Under the pieces are notes generated by a model. That model was not told where the DNA came from and did no database searches. It worked only from the letters and a program-made list of their open reading frames with translations. Shown one piece after another: positions 12,546 to 23,050 of a stretch of 64,000 nucleotides of DNA (its first letter is position 1; every line of letters begins with the position of its first letter). The stretch spans positions 4,448,673 through 4,512,672 of the forward strand of contig NW_004955475.1 of the NCBI RefSeq assembly GCF_000276665.1, read 5' to 3'. Made by a program: the position numbers and the translations under genes. Origin of the DNA: Chinchilla lanigera. Lineage: Eukaryota > Chordata > Mammalia > Rodentia > Chinchillidae.

Positions 12546-13149
12546 AAGGAACTTTTGTGATCTCATGGTCTCAGAATAGCTCACAATCTCAGTAGCTACC
12601 TTGACCTGTTTGGAGTGCCCTGGCCGACAGGTAGCTGGCATGACTTGGACTTCCTGTGGACCATGGCTCCTTTTGCAACACTGCAGCTGCCTGTGACAGG
12701 AAAAAGGACAACATAGTAGCTTCACTTCTACCCTTACAGAGCACAAGATCAAGGGCAAGACAAGACCCAAAGGGATTTGCCCTCTAGCTAGGGTATCAAG
12801 TTTCTGGAAATCAACCCTGTTTTATTTGGGGTTATGCTAACAAGGTACTTTATAAGGAATCATGCCTTAATACTCAACTTAAGGAATAATGGGGGCTATT
12901 CTTTAAGGCCTATATGTTGTGGCTTCAGACTGTTGCATATAGGACTCTCTCCCTATTAGAATAGGAGCTCCCTGAAATCAAGAATGGGTTTCTCTTCTTT
13001 GTCTGCTCTGTAACACTGAACTTGGTGCACATAACTTACTACACATGTTTTTACTTCATCCCTGAAATTACTGACAAGATTGTTATTATGGTGTTGGAGA
13101 TAGGATGGCAATAATAGAATCGTTCTGTGAAGTTTTATTCCCCTCTGCA

Positions 13150-13290
13150 GCATTCATGAAACAAACCTCTCCTGAACATTTAGTAAGTGACAGGCATTGA
13201 GCTAAGTGCTGCAGAGCAGATCAAGCATGGAGGCCTCCAGCCCTTGCTTTTAAAGGGAGCTCCTAGTCTAATAGGAAGTCTTATATGTAA
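13150..13290 (+). mobile_element. MIR-family fragment
   Basis: 'aagtgacaggcattgagctaagtgctg' then 'agggagctcctagtctaatagg', a pattern of MIR/MIR3 copies. Confidence 0.45.
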
Positions 13291-14220
13291 TAGTCTAAAG
13301 GTCACTAGGGTTTTGCAAAATGATGGCTGCAGTCACTGTAAAATACAAGCCTGGTGGGGGTAGGGAGACCATGGTGGGAGTGTGGAAGGAAAGGGAGGTA
13401 TTTTGGGAAGGTTGGTTGTTAGTTCTTTTTGTTTCATCTCTGTTGGCACTGGGGTTTTTGGAGAATTGGGAACCTAGACCAAAAGGGTATGGCTTGCTTC
13501 TTGTTTATTTGCTTAAATAGCTATGAAGAGCCTGTCTCCCAGACCAGAAGCATGAATCATGTAGAGTTGAGCCTTCTAGGAGTTGCCTTCCCAGAAAAGG
13601 AGCTAGATGAGGCCAAAATAATGAGAGGAAGAGAGAAAATCTGCCTTTTGGTTCTAAAGTAGAGTGGAGAGTGATTCCACTTGTCAAAGGCAACATTAAA
13701 ATCTCTTCTCAGGAGGATAGTCAATAGAGTCTCACCTAGGCCAGCCTCTCAGACAACCCCTATGAACGGGAGGTGTTAGTAGGCCTCCTGGATGCAGGAT
13801 ACTGAAGCCCAGATTATATTTTTCCTGAGGCACTTACATTGTCAGAGTAAGTTCTGCATTGCATCTCTGGTCTGCAAATTTGTGAGACTGCTTCTCTGGA
13901 GTTTTGTAATCTCTCTTGGCAACCAATAGCAACACTAGGCCTTTTGTACATCTGCAGTTGCCTCTGCCCAGTGCTCCCCTGAGTTTAGGGTGGCCTGAAA
14001 GAAGTAGATTGGTAAGGAAGCAGCTAGCGACAACTGTCTACTGCTCAGTGTAGGGTTTCGTTGACTTGGGGCCTAGAAGGGGCTGGCTCAATGACCCAAG
14101 CACATAGAGTGAATGAAGTTTTTCCCCACATTGTCTTCCTTTGCCCATGGTTCCACTTAAGCTTGAGACCACAGATACCTGTGAAAACAAACCCAACCTG
14201 GGTGCTTGCTCACCGGTATC

Positions 14221-14256
14221 TACCTCTTTGTCTTTGTCTCTCTCGTCTCCTCCAGG
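14221..14256 (+). promoter_or_regulatory. AMER1: Splice acceptor of the AMER1 coding exon
   Basis: A pyrimidine-rich tract of about 30 bases ends in TCCAG, with the AG at 14254-14255. The exon starts at 14256, giving a 95-base 5' UTR segment before the start codon at 14351. Confidence 0.8.
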
Positions 14257-14350
14257 CGGCCCTGTGATTCTTCTTGACTGATGATATAACACCACCTGGA
14301 AGCTTGAGGCTGCGTTACCACCTGAACATACCTGAGTTTTCCCCCGCATC

Positions 14351-17300
14351 ATGGAGACTCAAAAGAATGAAGCTGCTCAGACCAAGGGAGTGGCGACTTC
14401 TGGGGATAACCAGGACCAGGAGGCAGAGAAAGGAGCCAAGCACAAGACAGATGAGGTAACAGAAGGGCCAGTGTCAGAGCGACACTCATCTGGCCCTGGT
14501 AGACTGAAGAAAACTGCTATGAAACTCTTTGGTGGCAAGAAGGGAATCTGTACTCTGCCTAGTTTCTTTGGAGGGGGACGAAATAAAGGTTCTGGAAAAA
14601 ACATCTCCAAGAAGGGTCTAAGAAAAAGCAAAACACATGATGGCCTGAGTGAAGTAGCCCATGACGCTAAAGATGTTGTCAGTGAAGAAACTGGCTACTC
14701 CCTACCTTTTCCTGGTTCACTCTGCCAATTTCCCAGCTCCCAGAGTACCCATGGGGCTTTGGAGATAGGCTACAGGCATAAAACATCTGTGGCGGGAGCC
14801 ACCAAAAATGTTGGAGCTGACAAGATAGCCCCTGCTCCAAAGCCAAAGAAAGGCCTGAAAGATTTTTTTAACAGTATCCGCCGTCACCGGAAGAGCAGGG
14901 TTGCTAGAGCTGAGCAAAGTGAGCCATGGGCCAAGGCACCTGAGGGGGCCAGAGCTAGATCTCATGAGCATGTGAGCTCAGTCCCTGTGCCTTGCTCTGA
15001 GGAGACCCTCCAAGCCCCTGCAAAGGAAAATGCCAAACCCCAAGATACTCCAGGGCCAAAAATATCTCCAGCACCAGAGCCTTCTTTACCAGCTACGGAG
15101 AAGATAGCCTGTAAAAATCTAGAAAAATCCATAGGAATCTCTGCCTCATCACTTGTACAGCCCAAGCTTGCCCCTGAAGCCAGTACCCTAGAGGAGTCCC
15201 ACAGGCAAATGGCAGATAAGGTTGTGTTGGCAGAGCTAAATCCACCCAATGGCCCTATGGGGGATCAGCTGAGCCTCCTCTTTGGGGATGTCACATCCCT
15301 GAAAAGCTTTGACTCATTGACAGGTTGTGGTGATATTATAGCAGAACAGGACATGGATAGTATGACAGACAGCATGGCTTCTGGGGGTCAGAGGGCCAAC
15401 AGAGATGGGACCAAGCGAAGTTCTTGCCTGGTGACCTACCAAGGAGGTGGAGAAGAAATGGCCTTGCCAGATGATGATGAGGAAGAGGAAGAAGAGGATG
15501 AGGAGGTAGAATTAGAGGAGGAAGAAGAAGCCAAAGAAGAAGAAGATGATGACTTAGAATATCTTTGGGCAACTGCCCAGATGTACCCAAGGCCCAATCT
15601 TAATCTAGACTACCATTCCACCACATCCCCAGGCCACCATGGCTATGTGCTCCTTGACTCAGTTCAGTCCTATGCTGGTCTTGCCCCTGGAGAACTTTTG
15701 ACTCCTCAGAGTGACCAGCAAGAGTCTGCCCCCAATAGTGATGAAGGTTACTATGACTCCACCACACCTGGATTTGAGGATGATTCGGGTGAGGCACTGG
15801 GGCTTGTCCACAGGGATTGCTTACCCAGAGACAGCTATAGTGGAGATGCCCTATATGAGTTTTATGAGCCAGATGACAGTCTTGAGAACTCTCCACCTGA
15901 GGATGACTGCCTTTATGACCTCCATGGTCATAGCTCTGAGATATTTGATCCCTTCTTGAACTTTGAGCCCTTTTCCTCTTCTCGGCCTCCTGGGGCAATG
16001 GAAACAGAGGAAGAAAGGCTAGTGACTATACAGAAACAGTTGCTGTACTGGGAACTTCGTAGGGAGCAGCTTGAGGCCTGGGAGACGTGTGCTCGAGAGG
16101 TGCACGCCAGGGAGCCCCACAACAGAAAGGCCTATACCCAAGAGGCTCATGCCATAGAGGCATGTGCTCGAGAGACTCAGACTTGGGAATCTCATTCCGG
16201 GGAGGCTGAAACCCAAGAAACCCAAGGCCCAGAGGGTCGTGCTATAGAGGTTAAAGTCCAAGAAGCCCAGGCCTGGCAGGAGAAGCCTATTTTGGAGTAT
16301 CAGATGAGGCCCTTAGGCCCATCAGTGATGGGCCTGGTGGCAGGGACATCAGAAGCCTCTCAGACTTCCCACCAAGGAAGCACTTCAGCTTTCCCTGCCA
16401 CTGCGAGCAGTGAGCCAGACTGGAGGGACTTCCGTCCTCTGGAGAAGCGTTTCGAGGGAACCTGCTCCAAGAAAGATCAAAGTACCTGTCTGATGCAGCT
16501 TTTCCAGAACAGTGCCATGTTCGACCCAGACACGCAAGAAGTCAATTTTGGAGGCTCTCTCAGGAGGGCCTACCCTACTTATTCACCCCCCGCGGAACCA
16601 GAAGAGGGGGGTGAAAAGGAAGGGAATGTCGCTGTGAGTTTCTCACAGGCCCTAGTGGAGTTTACTAGCAATGGAAACCTTTTTTCTAGCATGTCTTGCA
16701 GCTCGGATTCTGACTCCTCCTTCACTCAAAACCTCCCTGAGCTGCCCCCCATGGTGACCTTTGACATAGTTGATGTGGAGCGAGAAGGGGAAGGGAAGTG
16801 TGAAGAGAATCCTGAGTTTCACAATAATGAAGACCTTGCAGCCTCCTTGGAAGCTTTTGAGCTGGGCTGTTACCACAAACATGCCTTCAACAACTACCAC
16901 AGCCGATTCTACCAAGGTCTATCTTGGGGTGTAAGCAGCCTCCCTCGATATTTGGGGCTACCTGGCATGCACCGTCGACCTCCACCTGCTGCCATAGCTC
17001 TCAACAGGAGAAGCCGATCTCTTGACACTGCAGAGACCCTGGAGCTGGAACTCTCTAATTCTCACCTGGCCCAGGGCTGTCTGGACTCTGAGCTTCAGGC
17101 CCAGCAGGAAGATTCAGACGAAGAAGATGAAGGGGAGGAAGAATGGGGCCGAGTCAGTTCTCTGTCGCTCTATACTGAACCCCCAGGGGCTTACAGATGG
17201 TCTACCTGGGCTCCCTGTCCTCTTCCAGTGAGGCCATGCCCTGCCTGGATAAACTCCAGCCAGTTGGGTGGGCCTTCCAGCCAGTCTCCGTATGGGCAAG

Positions 17301-17734
17301 CAGCCTGTTGTGTACCTCCTGTAGCCATGTCAGCATCAGGGCCAGAGCCAGAGACAATAGCACCTGGGGAATCTAGGCCGCAGATAGCCCGGCCTTCACA
17401 CCTCCCCCTGCCCATGGGCCCTTGCTATGATCTCCAGCCACAGGCCTCCCAGAGTGTGAGAACCAGGCCTCAAGATGTGTTAGTGCCTGCTGATGAGCCC
17501 AGTTGTTCCTCCAGTACTGGAAGATTCAGCCCCAGCCCTTTGCACCAGGCTAAACCTGTGGGCATCACTCACGGCATCCCTCAGCTGCCTAGGGTCCAGT
17601 CTGAGTCCTCCCAGCCTCAGCCCAGTCACTACAGGGCTTCCAGCCTTGACCTGTCAAAGGAAAAGACTGAGCAAGGTGCCTCTCTTCCCACAAGCTACTC
17701 CTCCACTGCTATGAATGGAAACTTAGCCAAGTAG
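14351..17734 (+). CDS. AMER1: AMER1 (APC membrane recruitment protein 1; WTX/FAM123B), complete 1127-residue coding sequence
   Basis: Recognised from its protein: a basic N-terminus with the KLFGGKKGICTLPSFFGGG block (residues 58-76), a second basic patch KPKKGLKDFFNSIRRHRKS (about 162-180), a long Asp/Glu run (about 373-405), the LRREQLEA segment opening the REA-repeat region (about 568-646) and the C-terminus ending in NGNLAK. The known human protein is 1135 residues, so this copy is full length. In the family the basic N-terminus binds PtdIns(4,5)P2 and holds the protein at the plasma membrane. Central segments bind the APC armadillo repeats and the REA region binds beta-catenin, so the protein acts mainly as a negative regulator in Wnt signalling. 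Human loss causes Wilms tumour and osteopathia striata. The start has a strong Kozak context (A at -3, G at +4) and lies 95 bases after a good splice acceptor. The whole coding sequence is in one exon, as in human. The REA region is unusually degenerate (see findings). No frameshift or internal stop. Confidence 0.98.
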   Translation: METQKNEAAQTKGVATSGDNQDQEAEKGAKHKTDEVTEGPVSERHSSGPGRLKKTAMKLFGGKKGICTLPSFFGGGRNKGSGKNISKKGLRKSKTHDGLSEVAHDAKDVVSEETGYSLPFPGSLCQFPSSQSTHGALEIGYRHKTSVAGATKNVGADKIAPAPKPKKGLKDFFNSIRRHRKSRVARAEQSEPWAKAPEGARARSHEHVSSVPVPCSEETLQAPAKENAKPQDTPGPKISPAPEPSLPATEKIACKNLEKSIGISASSLVQPKLAPEASTLEESHRQMADKVVLAELNPPNGPMGDQLSLLFGDVTSLKSFDSLTGCGDIIAEQDMDSMTDSMASGGQRANRDGTKRSSCLVTYQGGGEEMALPDDDEEEEEEDEEVELEEEEEAKEEEDDDLEYLWATAQMYPRPNLNLDYHSTTSPGHHGYVLLDSVQSYAGLAPGELLTPQSDQQESAPNSDEGYYDSTTPGFEDDSGEALGLVHRDCLPRDSYSGDALYEFYEPDDSLENSPPEDDCLYDLHGHSSEIFDPFLNFEPFSSSRPPGAMETEEERLVTIQKQLLYWELRREQLEAWETCAREVHAREPHNRKAYTQEAHAIEACARETQTWESHSGEAETQETQGPEGRAIEVKVQEAQAWQEKPILEYQMRPLGPSVMGLVAGTSEASQTSHQGSTSAFPATASSEPDWRDFRPLEKRFEGTCSKKDQSTCLMQLFQNSAMFDPDTQEVNFGGSLRRAYPTYSPPAEPEEGGEKEGNVAVSFSQALVEFTSNGNLFSSMSCSSDSDSSFTQNLPELPPMVTFDIVDVEREGEGKCEENPEFHNNEDLAASLEAFELGCYHKHAFNNYHSRFYQGLSWGVSSLPRYLGLPGMHRRPPPAAIALNRRSRSLDTAETLELELSNSHLAQGCLDSELQAQQEDSDEEDEGEEEWGRVSSLSLYTEPPGAYRWSTWAPCPLPVRPCPAWINSSQLGGPSSQSPYGQAACCVPPVAMSASGPEPETIAPGESRPQIARPSHLPLPMGPCYDLQPQASQSVRTRPQDVLVPADEPSCSSSTGRFSPSPLHQAKPVGITHGIPQLPRVQSESSQPQPSHYRASSLDLSKEKTEQGASLPTSYSSTAMNGNLAK
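14499..15323 (+). other. AMER1: Candidate optional (retained) intron inside the AMER1 coding exon
   Basis: A GT at 14499 (exon ending CCCTG, codon 50) and an AG at 15322-15323 bound 825 bases, exactly 275 codons. Splicing would rebuild a Gly codon and remove about residues 51-325 in frame. Human AMER1 has a described short isoform lacking about residues 50-326, and these positions match it closely. The removed part holds both basic membrane-binding patches, so the short form should lose membrane recruitment. Confidence 0.55.
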
Positions 17735-20700
17735 TCATCATCAGTTCTGGAGTAGGGGCATGGGGCCTGAGCATGTGAATGGGGATTAGGGGTTGGGCAG
17801 AGGGGTGGGGGTGGGTATTGCTGTTTAACTTGAAAATCCTTTTGTGGAGGAAAACTCCTCTGGGTTTTCACTTTTGTTTTCCCCTTTCCCACTTCTGCCA
17901 TCTATGGCCACGTTCAGCTCAAGAACGTCTGCCCAGAAAGCCTACTGCTGCTGTGCTCCAGTTTTTGTTTTCAGGGTTTCTTCTTGTGACCAATGCAGGA
18001 TTTGGGATGCTATAATTTTGTGCCTATTCAAGTTGCCAAGTTAGTGATTATATATATCATGCATCCTAGACAAACTCTAAACCTTTACCGTCTTCTGTTC
18101 CCTCCCCCTAGTTAATGATGAACTGACGAGCAGCCAAGTCTGTATGTACTGCTTTTCACTTGGGGATGGGGGGCTGTTTGCTGTTAGCAATGTGAAGTTA
18201 TGGTACAGATCCTCCCCCTCACATTCAGCCTTGGCATAGCTGTCACTATTACATCAAATGACTGTAAGCTATTCATGCCAGCTAGGTATGCTTAAGATCA
18301 AGTAGCATGTGTCTAACTCCTTATCGCTGTGGACTTTGGCATCATCACCAGATGGGGCCTTTTAACTTGGCCTGCCATAGTTTGGATTGAAGACAAAAAC
18401 ACTAATCCCCTTAATGGAATGATTAATTTTGTCCAGTTGCAAACAAAGGATTAAAAAAAAGTTCTATTGTGGACACTGCCATAGTCATGAGCTCTGGAAT
18501 GATAGGAATTTTTTTCTTTCTTCTCTTAACCCTGTGATCGCTTGAGTTACAGACACTTGAATTTTCACTTTGTCCTGTAAGAGAAGTTTTCATAATCTCA
18601 CCGTAGTCTTTTCATGGAAATAAGGCAAGAAACACAACCTATATTAGACTTGGCTATAGGGAGTGGGCTTTTTGTGGGATACAGGGGCAGGGAAAAAGGA
18701 GGTCCATTTGTCCCAGCTGGCAAGAGAGGAGATTTCATACTGTGGAGCTTGAGCCAGCCCAACTTCTTATAAAGGAAAATTGCTTCTCCCCAAAACCAAA
18801 AAGTTTCTTAAGCCTTGCTCACCTCTTATTTTGGATGTTATAAAGAGAGACTAGGCTTGCACTCTTACCACAGGATACCAAAGGCAACTCAGCTGCTATT
18901 ACCAGCACTCTGAAGAACTTTCATCTTTCAACTAGTCAAGTCTTTAGCATCACCAAAGGACCAGGCTTCTTGAGAGGAAAGACTGTGGTATGCCCTCACT
19001 CTTATCAAACTACAAGATTCTGATTCGTGTGGCAGTTTCAGTCCTTTATGAAATGAATAGCACCCTCTCTTCTGCATCCATGAGTTTTCATGTTGAACTA
19101 GGTTGGAAATACTGGTGATGAAGAGTTTGCTGTCAGGAAGACATTGCAACAGTCTAATCTTCTCATGCCCAACTTCTCATTAATCCCCCTAAGGGAAAGA
19201 TGCTTTTAAATTTCTTTATTGGAAATGGCATGGACATTTTGTGTTACCTGGATGTGTTGACCTAAATTATCATTCTTGCCTTGTCTGACCCTCCCTCCAG
19301 CCATCTTTATGCCTGTTAAGAGAAGTCAACAGAGCTCTTGCCATTCCTGAGATATGGCAATTTAAGCTTGGAACAGATGCTGATGGCTCACTGAATCAAG
19401 GTGATTTTGAAGGAAAGTGCTCCTTGGCAAGGGGCTGTATTCATCCAGGCTCTTTGTCATGATGCTCAGATTTGGGCTGGTCTCATAACCTTCCCTAAAA
19501 AAAGCAGACCTGCCTGGCAGGTGTTATGTCCCTGGAAGTACCACACGAGTTTCTGTGATGCCAGCAACACACCTCAAGGAACCCTGACCAGCTCTCCAGG
19601 CTAATATTTGCTATACTGTGAAGAAATGCATCTGCCATGGAGCAGAAAAATGGAAGGAATGTCCACCCCATCTCAGCACAGCATTCCAAGAGAGAAGTTA
19701 CCAGATTCCCACCATTTAGCCTCTTACCAAAACTGCTGTGGAAGGGTAAGGCTGAAATTGTCCTGGCTATTTGGCCAGAAGGAAACACCAAATGCCTTTA
19801 CAACAGGAGAAAACCCACCTCACTCTGCATTCAGGGCAACTTGAGCTCCTATCTGAGTGTGGACTGTACCAGCCACACAGATGGTAGCTATCACCAGCCT
19901 CTATATCCTGCTGGAGAAGGCCGGTCACCAAATCTGGGGAGAGGAAAAGGAAGTTTTCAGCCCTTGGCCAAGAGCAGAGGGCTACCCTCAGGATCAAAAG
20001 GTCAGCAAGATGCACTGACTCTGTAGAGAGCTGTTATAACCTTAATATACTTTGCTGGGCTTTGGAAGCTTACACACCAGCGTAGGACCTGGGGTTAATT
20101 AGCAATTCATGGTTTGGACATCATCACTGCCTCCAAGCTCCTTCACTTCTCTGGCTAGCCCAGGGACAGGGTCCTTATTACCAAAAGTGGGGCAGTTGGG
20201 TTTCATGGCTAAAGAAGCATGCCCCTTTGAGTCTCTAGAGCTTAGAAACTTATGACTAAATGCCAGCTGCATTTTTGAAGAGAAATACTTGGCTGGGAAT
20301 ATCTGGTGATGGCAGCACAGATTGGCAGTGGGAGAACCAACCAAATTCTAGTCCTATGTTAGTGTTTGATAGCTCCGATCAAGAGAATTCCCACGTAAGA
20401 CCAGTCCTTCAGGGACCAGCGAATGTTGATAGAGAAGTCTACCCAGCAGCCCTCTCCCAAGGCCAGGATAATAGCTTCTTGGTGCTTTAGAGTCTCCAAG
20501 GAAGCCTTTCCTGCTCAACTGGCTTTAGCCCGGGTACTGGGACACAAGTTTCCCAGGATAAAGACTTAAGTAAACAGTCTCTCCCTCAAGGAGGAAAGTA
20601 GCTTTCTACACTAAGAAGGTTGGGTGTGTGCCCTCGTCCTACTGCCAGTGGCTTTCCCATCTGTGCTGCCATCCTACCTGCCCTTGACCCCCAGGCCCCA

Positions 20701-20770
20701 TTGCTAGAGGGAGACATAAGGAGTTTAGCAGGAAGACTTCAAGTTTACCCATGTGTATGTTGCATCCAAG

Positions 20771-20810
20771 TTGATACATATACATATATATATATATGTA
20801 TATGTATCAA
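20771..20810. repeat. Perfect 40-bp AT-rich palindrome in the AMER1 3' UTR
   Basis: The 20 bases from 20771 (beginning TTGATACATATACATATATA) are followed directly by their exact reverse complement to 20810. In RNA this could fold into an uninterrupted hairpin of about 18 base pairs. The core is an alternating TA run; the outer 14 bases of each arm are not simple repeat. Confidence 0.95.
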
Positions 20811-22039
20811 AAGTCAATTATCTATTTTTGTATTGTTTGCATTTTATATTCATGGAAAACAATGTTTACCAATTGTTCTTTTCTGATATATTTTATTTTT
20901 AAAAGGTGCTGTTTATAGTTTTAAACAAAAGATGACTACAAAAATCACTGCTGCTTCTGCAGAGGGCTGGGCTTTCAACTATCTAGGGCCCACTTTCTCG
21001 TTTCCCGCTTCCCACTCCTGCCATAATGCGCTGTTTGTTCCCTCCCCAGCATGATAGGAACAGCAGATGTCCAAGTACTGAAGACAAATGCTAGGTACCT
21101 AAGGTATGCATAATCAGGTAGACAGTGTGTTGTTTTATGGCTTTATGTTTTTCCCTTGTATCCTTCATTTTGTGTACACCTTCTCAAAGTGCTCATCTCT
21201 CTTTTTTTTATATTTCATGCTTCCGTTTTGAAACCGGTGTTTCCTTCTTGTACTATTTGTCATATTGAACTTTTCCAAAGGAGCATTTTGGAAACATTCT
21301 CCATCCAGGAAGGAGGGCATAGCTTTTAAGCCACATCCCTTTCCTCAAGATGCTGGGAGAGACAAATGGCAATGATGCTCCAACCATCAGGAATTAATTA
21401 TCTCATTAAGGAAATCCTTGGATGAGACTTTCCTGGAGCTCAGATTGTAGATTGTGACACCAAGAAGAGACTTTGAGGAACTCTTTGATCCTTCTTGCTG
21501 CTTTGGGGGACTTTCTTCCTACCACTGTTCCCCCTTCCCTACCCTGCTCCAGCTCATATGTGGATGATACTTTGGGAAACAGTGATTTTCCAGGTAATGG
21601 CTTATTGGCCTGATCCTCCATTTTTCCATCCTATAGTCATTCAAAAGAAGAAAGCTCATATTGATGTATATGTGTGTGTTAAACCTATTAAGAGATTGGG
21701 CTTTGATTATTATTGTTGTTGCTACTGGTGCTTATTTCCACTGCTGGTATATAGGAGTGGGGCGGGAGAAGAAAACAGGAGTGTATATTTAGGTCATGTT
21801 AAATAAAATGTCTTGGGGAACAAGGGAAGAAATTAGGAACTACAGTACATCCTCACCATAGATGTAAGACTTCTATCCCAGTGTAGAGGGGCGTATGGTC
21901 CCTTGCCGTGTCTGAAATTTCCCTGAGGTATCACAGAATAACTTGGATTTTGACCTCTCTACTCCTAGCTCTCAATGACATCTCTATATCTTGATGCACT
22001 GCCTGTATGTTACAACATATATTTCTTTTGCTGAATACT

Positions 22040-22045
22040 AATAAA
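22040..22045 (+). terminator. AMER1: Likely AMER1 polyadenylation signal
   Basis: Canonical AATAAA about 4.3 kb after the stop codon, followed by a GT-rich stretch. It is the last canonical signal before the MaLR element at 22661. An upstream AATAAA at 21802 may serve a shorter transcript. Confidence 0.5.
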
Positions 22046-22060
22046 TTTGGGTACAGGAGG

Positions 22061-22655
22061 GACCCCACCTGCACATCACTGAAGTGCATTCTTGTCACTT
22101 ACTCCACAGCAACATGCCTGGGATCTGTGGTTGGTAGGTTTGCTTGAAGGAAAATGGAGAACTGAGAAAGTGGGGGAAGGGGCATCCAGCAGGGGAAATA
22201 AACCAGAGCTGAAAAAGATCAAAGAAAACTTCAGTTCTTTCAGACCAGGCCCTGTATCCCAGTCAGATTATATGCCAGTAAACACTACGACACCATCTAC
22301 ATGTTGAGACCTGCCCCTTCTTTTTGCACTGCCAGTGGCTAGCTGGCACCTCTAAAGTTAATCTGTTTGTGCTGCCTCTGATGCCAAAGATAGTCACCCC
22401 TTACTGGTGGCTCACTGAAAAGGATGTGTCTAGTAGGGTAGTTCAAGCTGCAGGAATGGTATCCTTCACCAAGACTATTGTCTAGATGGCTGCCGAAGAT
22501 GAAGGTTGCACTTGTTTGGCTGTGAGTTGGAGAGGGGAAATACAGCTTTTGTTCCTTATTGTAGGGTGTCTTATCGAGTGGGCTCCACAGATATAGCACA
22601 GCGGCAACTGCCCCCTTAGGCTTATCTGTTGGTGTTCAGCCCTATCCTACCTTAG
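22061..22655. other. Intergenic DNA just past AMER1
   Basis: No gene or recognisable repeat. Bounded on the right by the 5-bp target site of the MaLR element. Confidence 0.4.
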
Positions 22656-22660
22656 GCGGG

Positions 22661-23050
22661 TGTCTTAGTTTTTTTTTCTCATTGCTGTGACAAAATATCA
22701 AACACCCAATGTTAAAAGACAAGGGGTTTATTTTGGCTCACAGTTTGTAGAGGTTTCAGTCCATAGTCAGTTGGGTCCAAGGCAGGGCATGACAGAGGGG
22801 CATCACAGAGGAAAAATAGTTTATGTCAGGCAGAAGGCAACAAAATCATCTAAGCAAGTGACAAGCAACAACTCTCTGCCCCTTATATCTTATCCAGGCT
22901 ACCCACACTTAAAATGGGTCACACTCACACCCTTAATCCTAGCATCACATCCTTGAGCCCCACATCACAAACTCTAGATCCAGCCATTTCCTAAAAGTCA
23001 CTTATGAATGAATGAGGCTTTGTCGGGGCAGCTAGATACAAACCATAACA
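22661..23050 (-). repeat. 3' LTR of the MaLR element
   Basis: Ends TGTTATGGTTTGTATCTAG (minus strand) at 23050 and CTAAGACA at 22661. The AATAAA context lies at about 22730. Confidence 0.85.

Larger units (their letters stand above)
2629..14255 (+). other. AMER1: Presumed AMER1 intron 1 (about 11.6 kb)
   Basis: Bounded by the candidate donor GTAAGC at 2629 and a strong acceptor at 14254-14255 preceded by a long pyrimidine tract (about 14221-14253). Inside are an L1 3' end (6125-6560), two ID SINEs (8155-8252, 10193-10290), MIR-like fragments near 7.6, 9.1, 9.3, 10.7, 12.4 and 13.2 kb, and a TG microsatellite at 6.75 kb. The stretches 3.1-6.1 kb, 6.8-7.5 kb, 8.3-9.1 kb, 11-12.4 kb and 13.3-14.2 kb show no coding or RNA gene I can support. 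Confidence 0.7.
17735..22060 (+). other. AMER1: AMER1 3' UTR (about 4.3 kb)
   Basis: No other gene is seen in this stretch and I recognise no transposon in it, unlike the DNA on both sides, which suits a constrained long 3' UTR. Human AMER1 also has a 3' UTR of several kilobases. Canonical AATAAA signals occur at 21802-21807 and 22040-22045; the second is the likely main end. A perfect palindrome lies at 20771-20810. Confidence 0.7.

Noticed and set aside
15466..15565. Acidic run in AMER1 as a repeat-expansion artefact
   Set aside because: The Asp/Glu run is a normal, conserved part of the AMER1 family.
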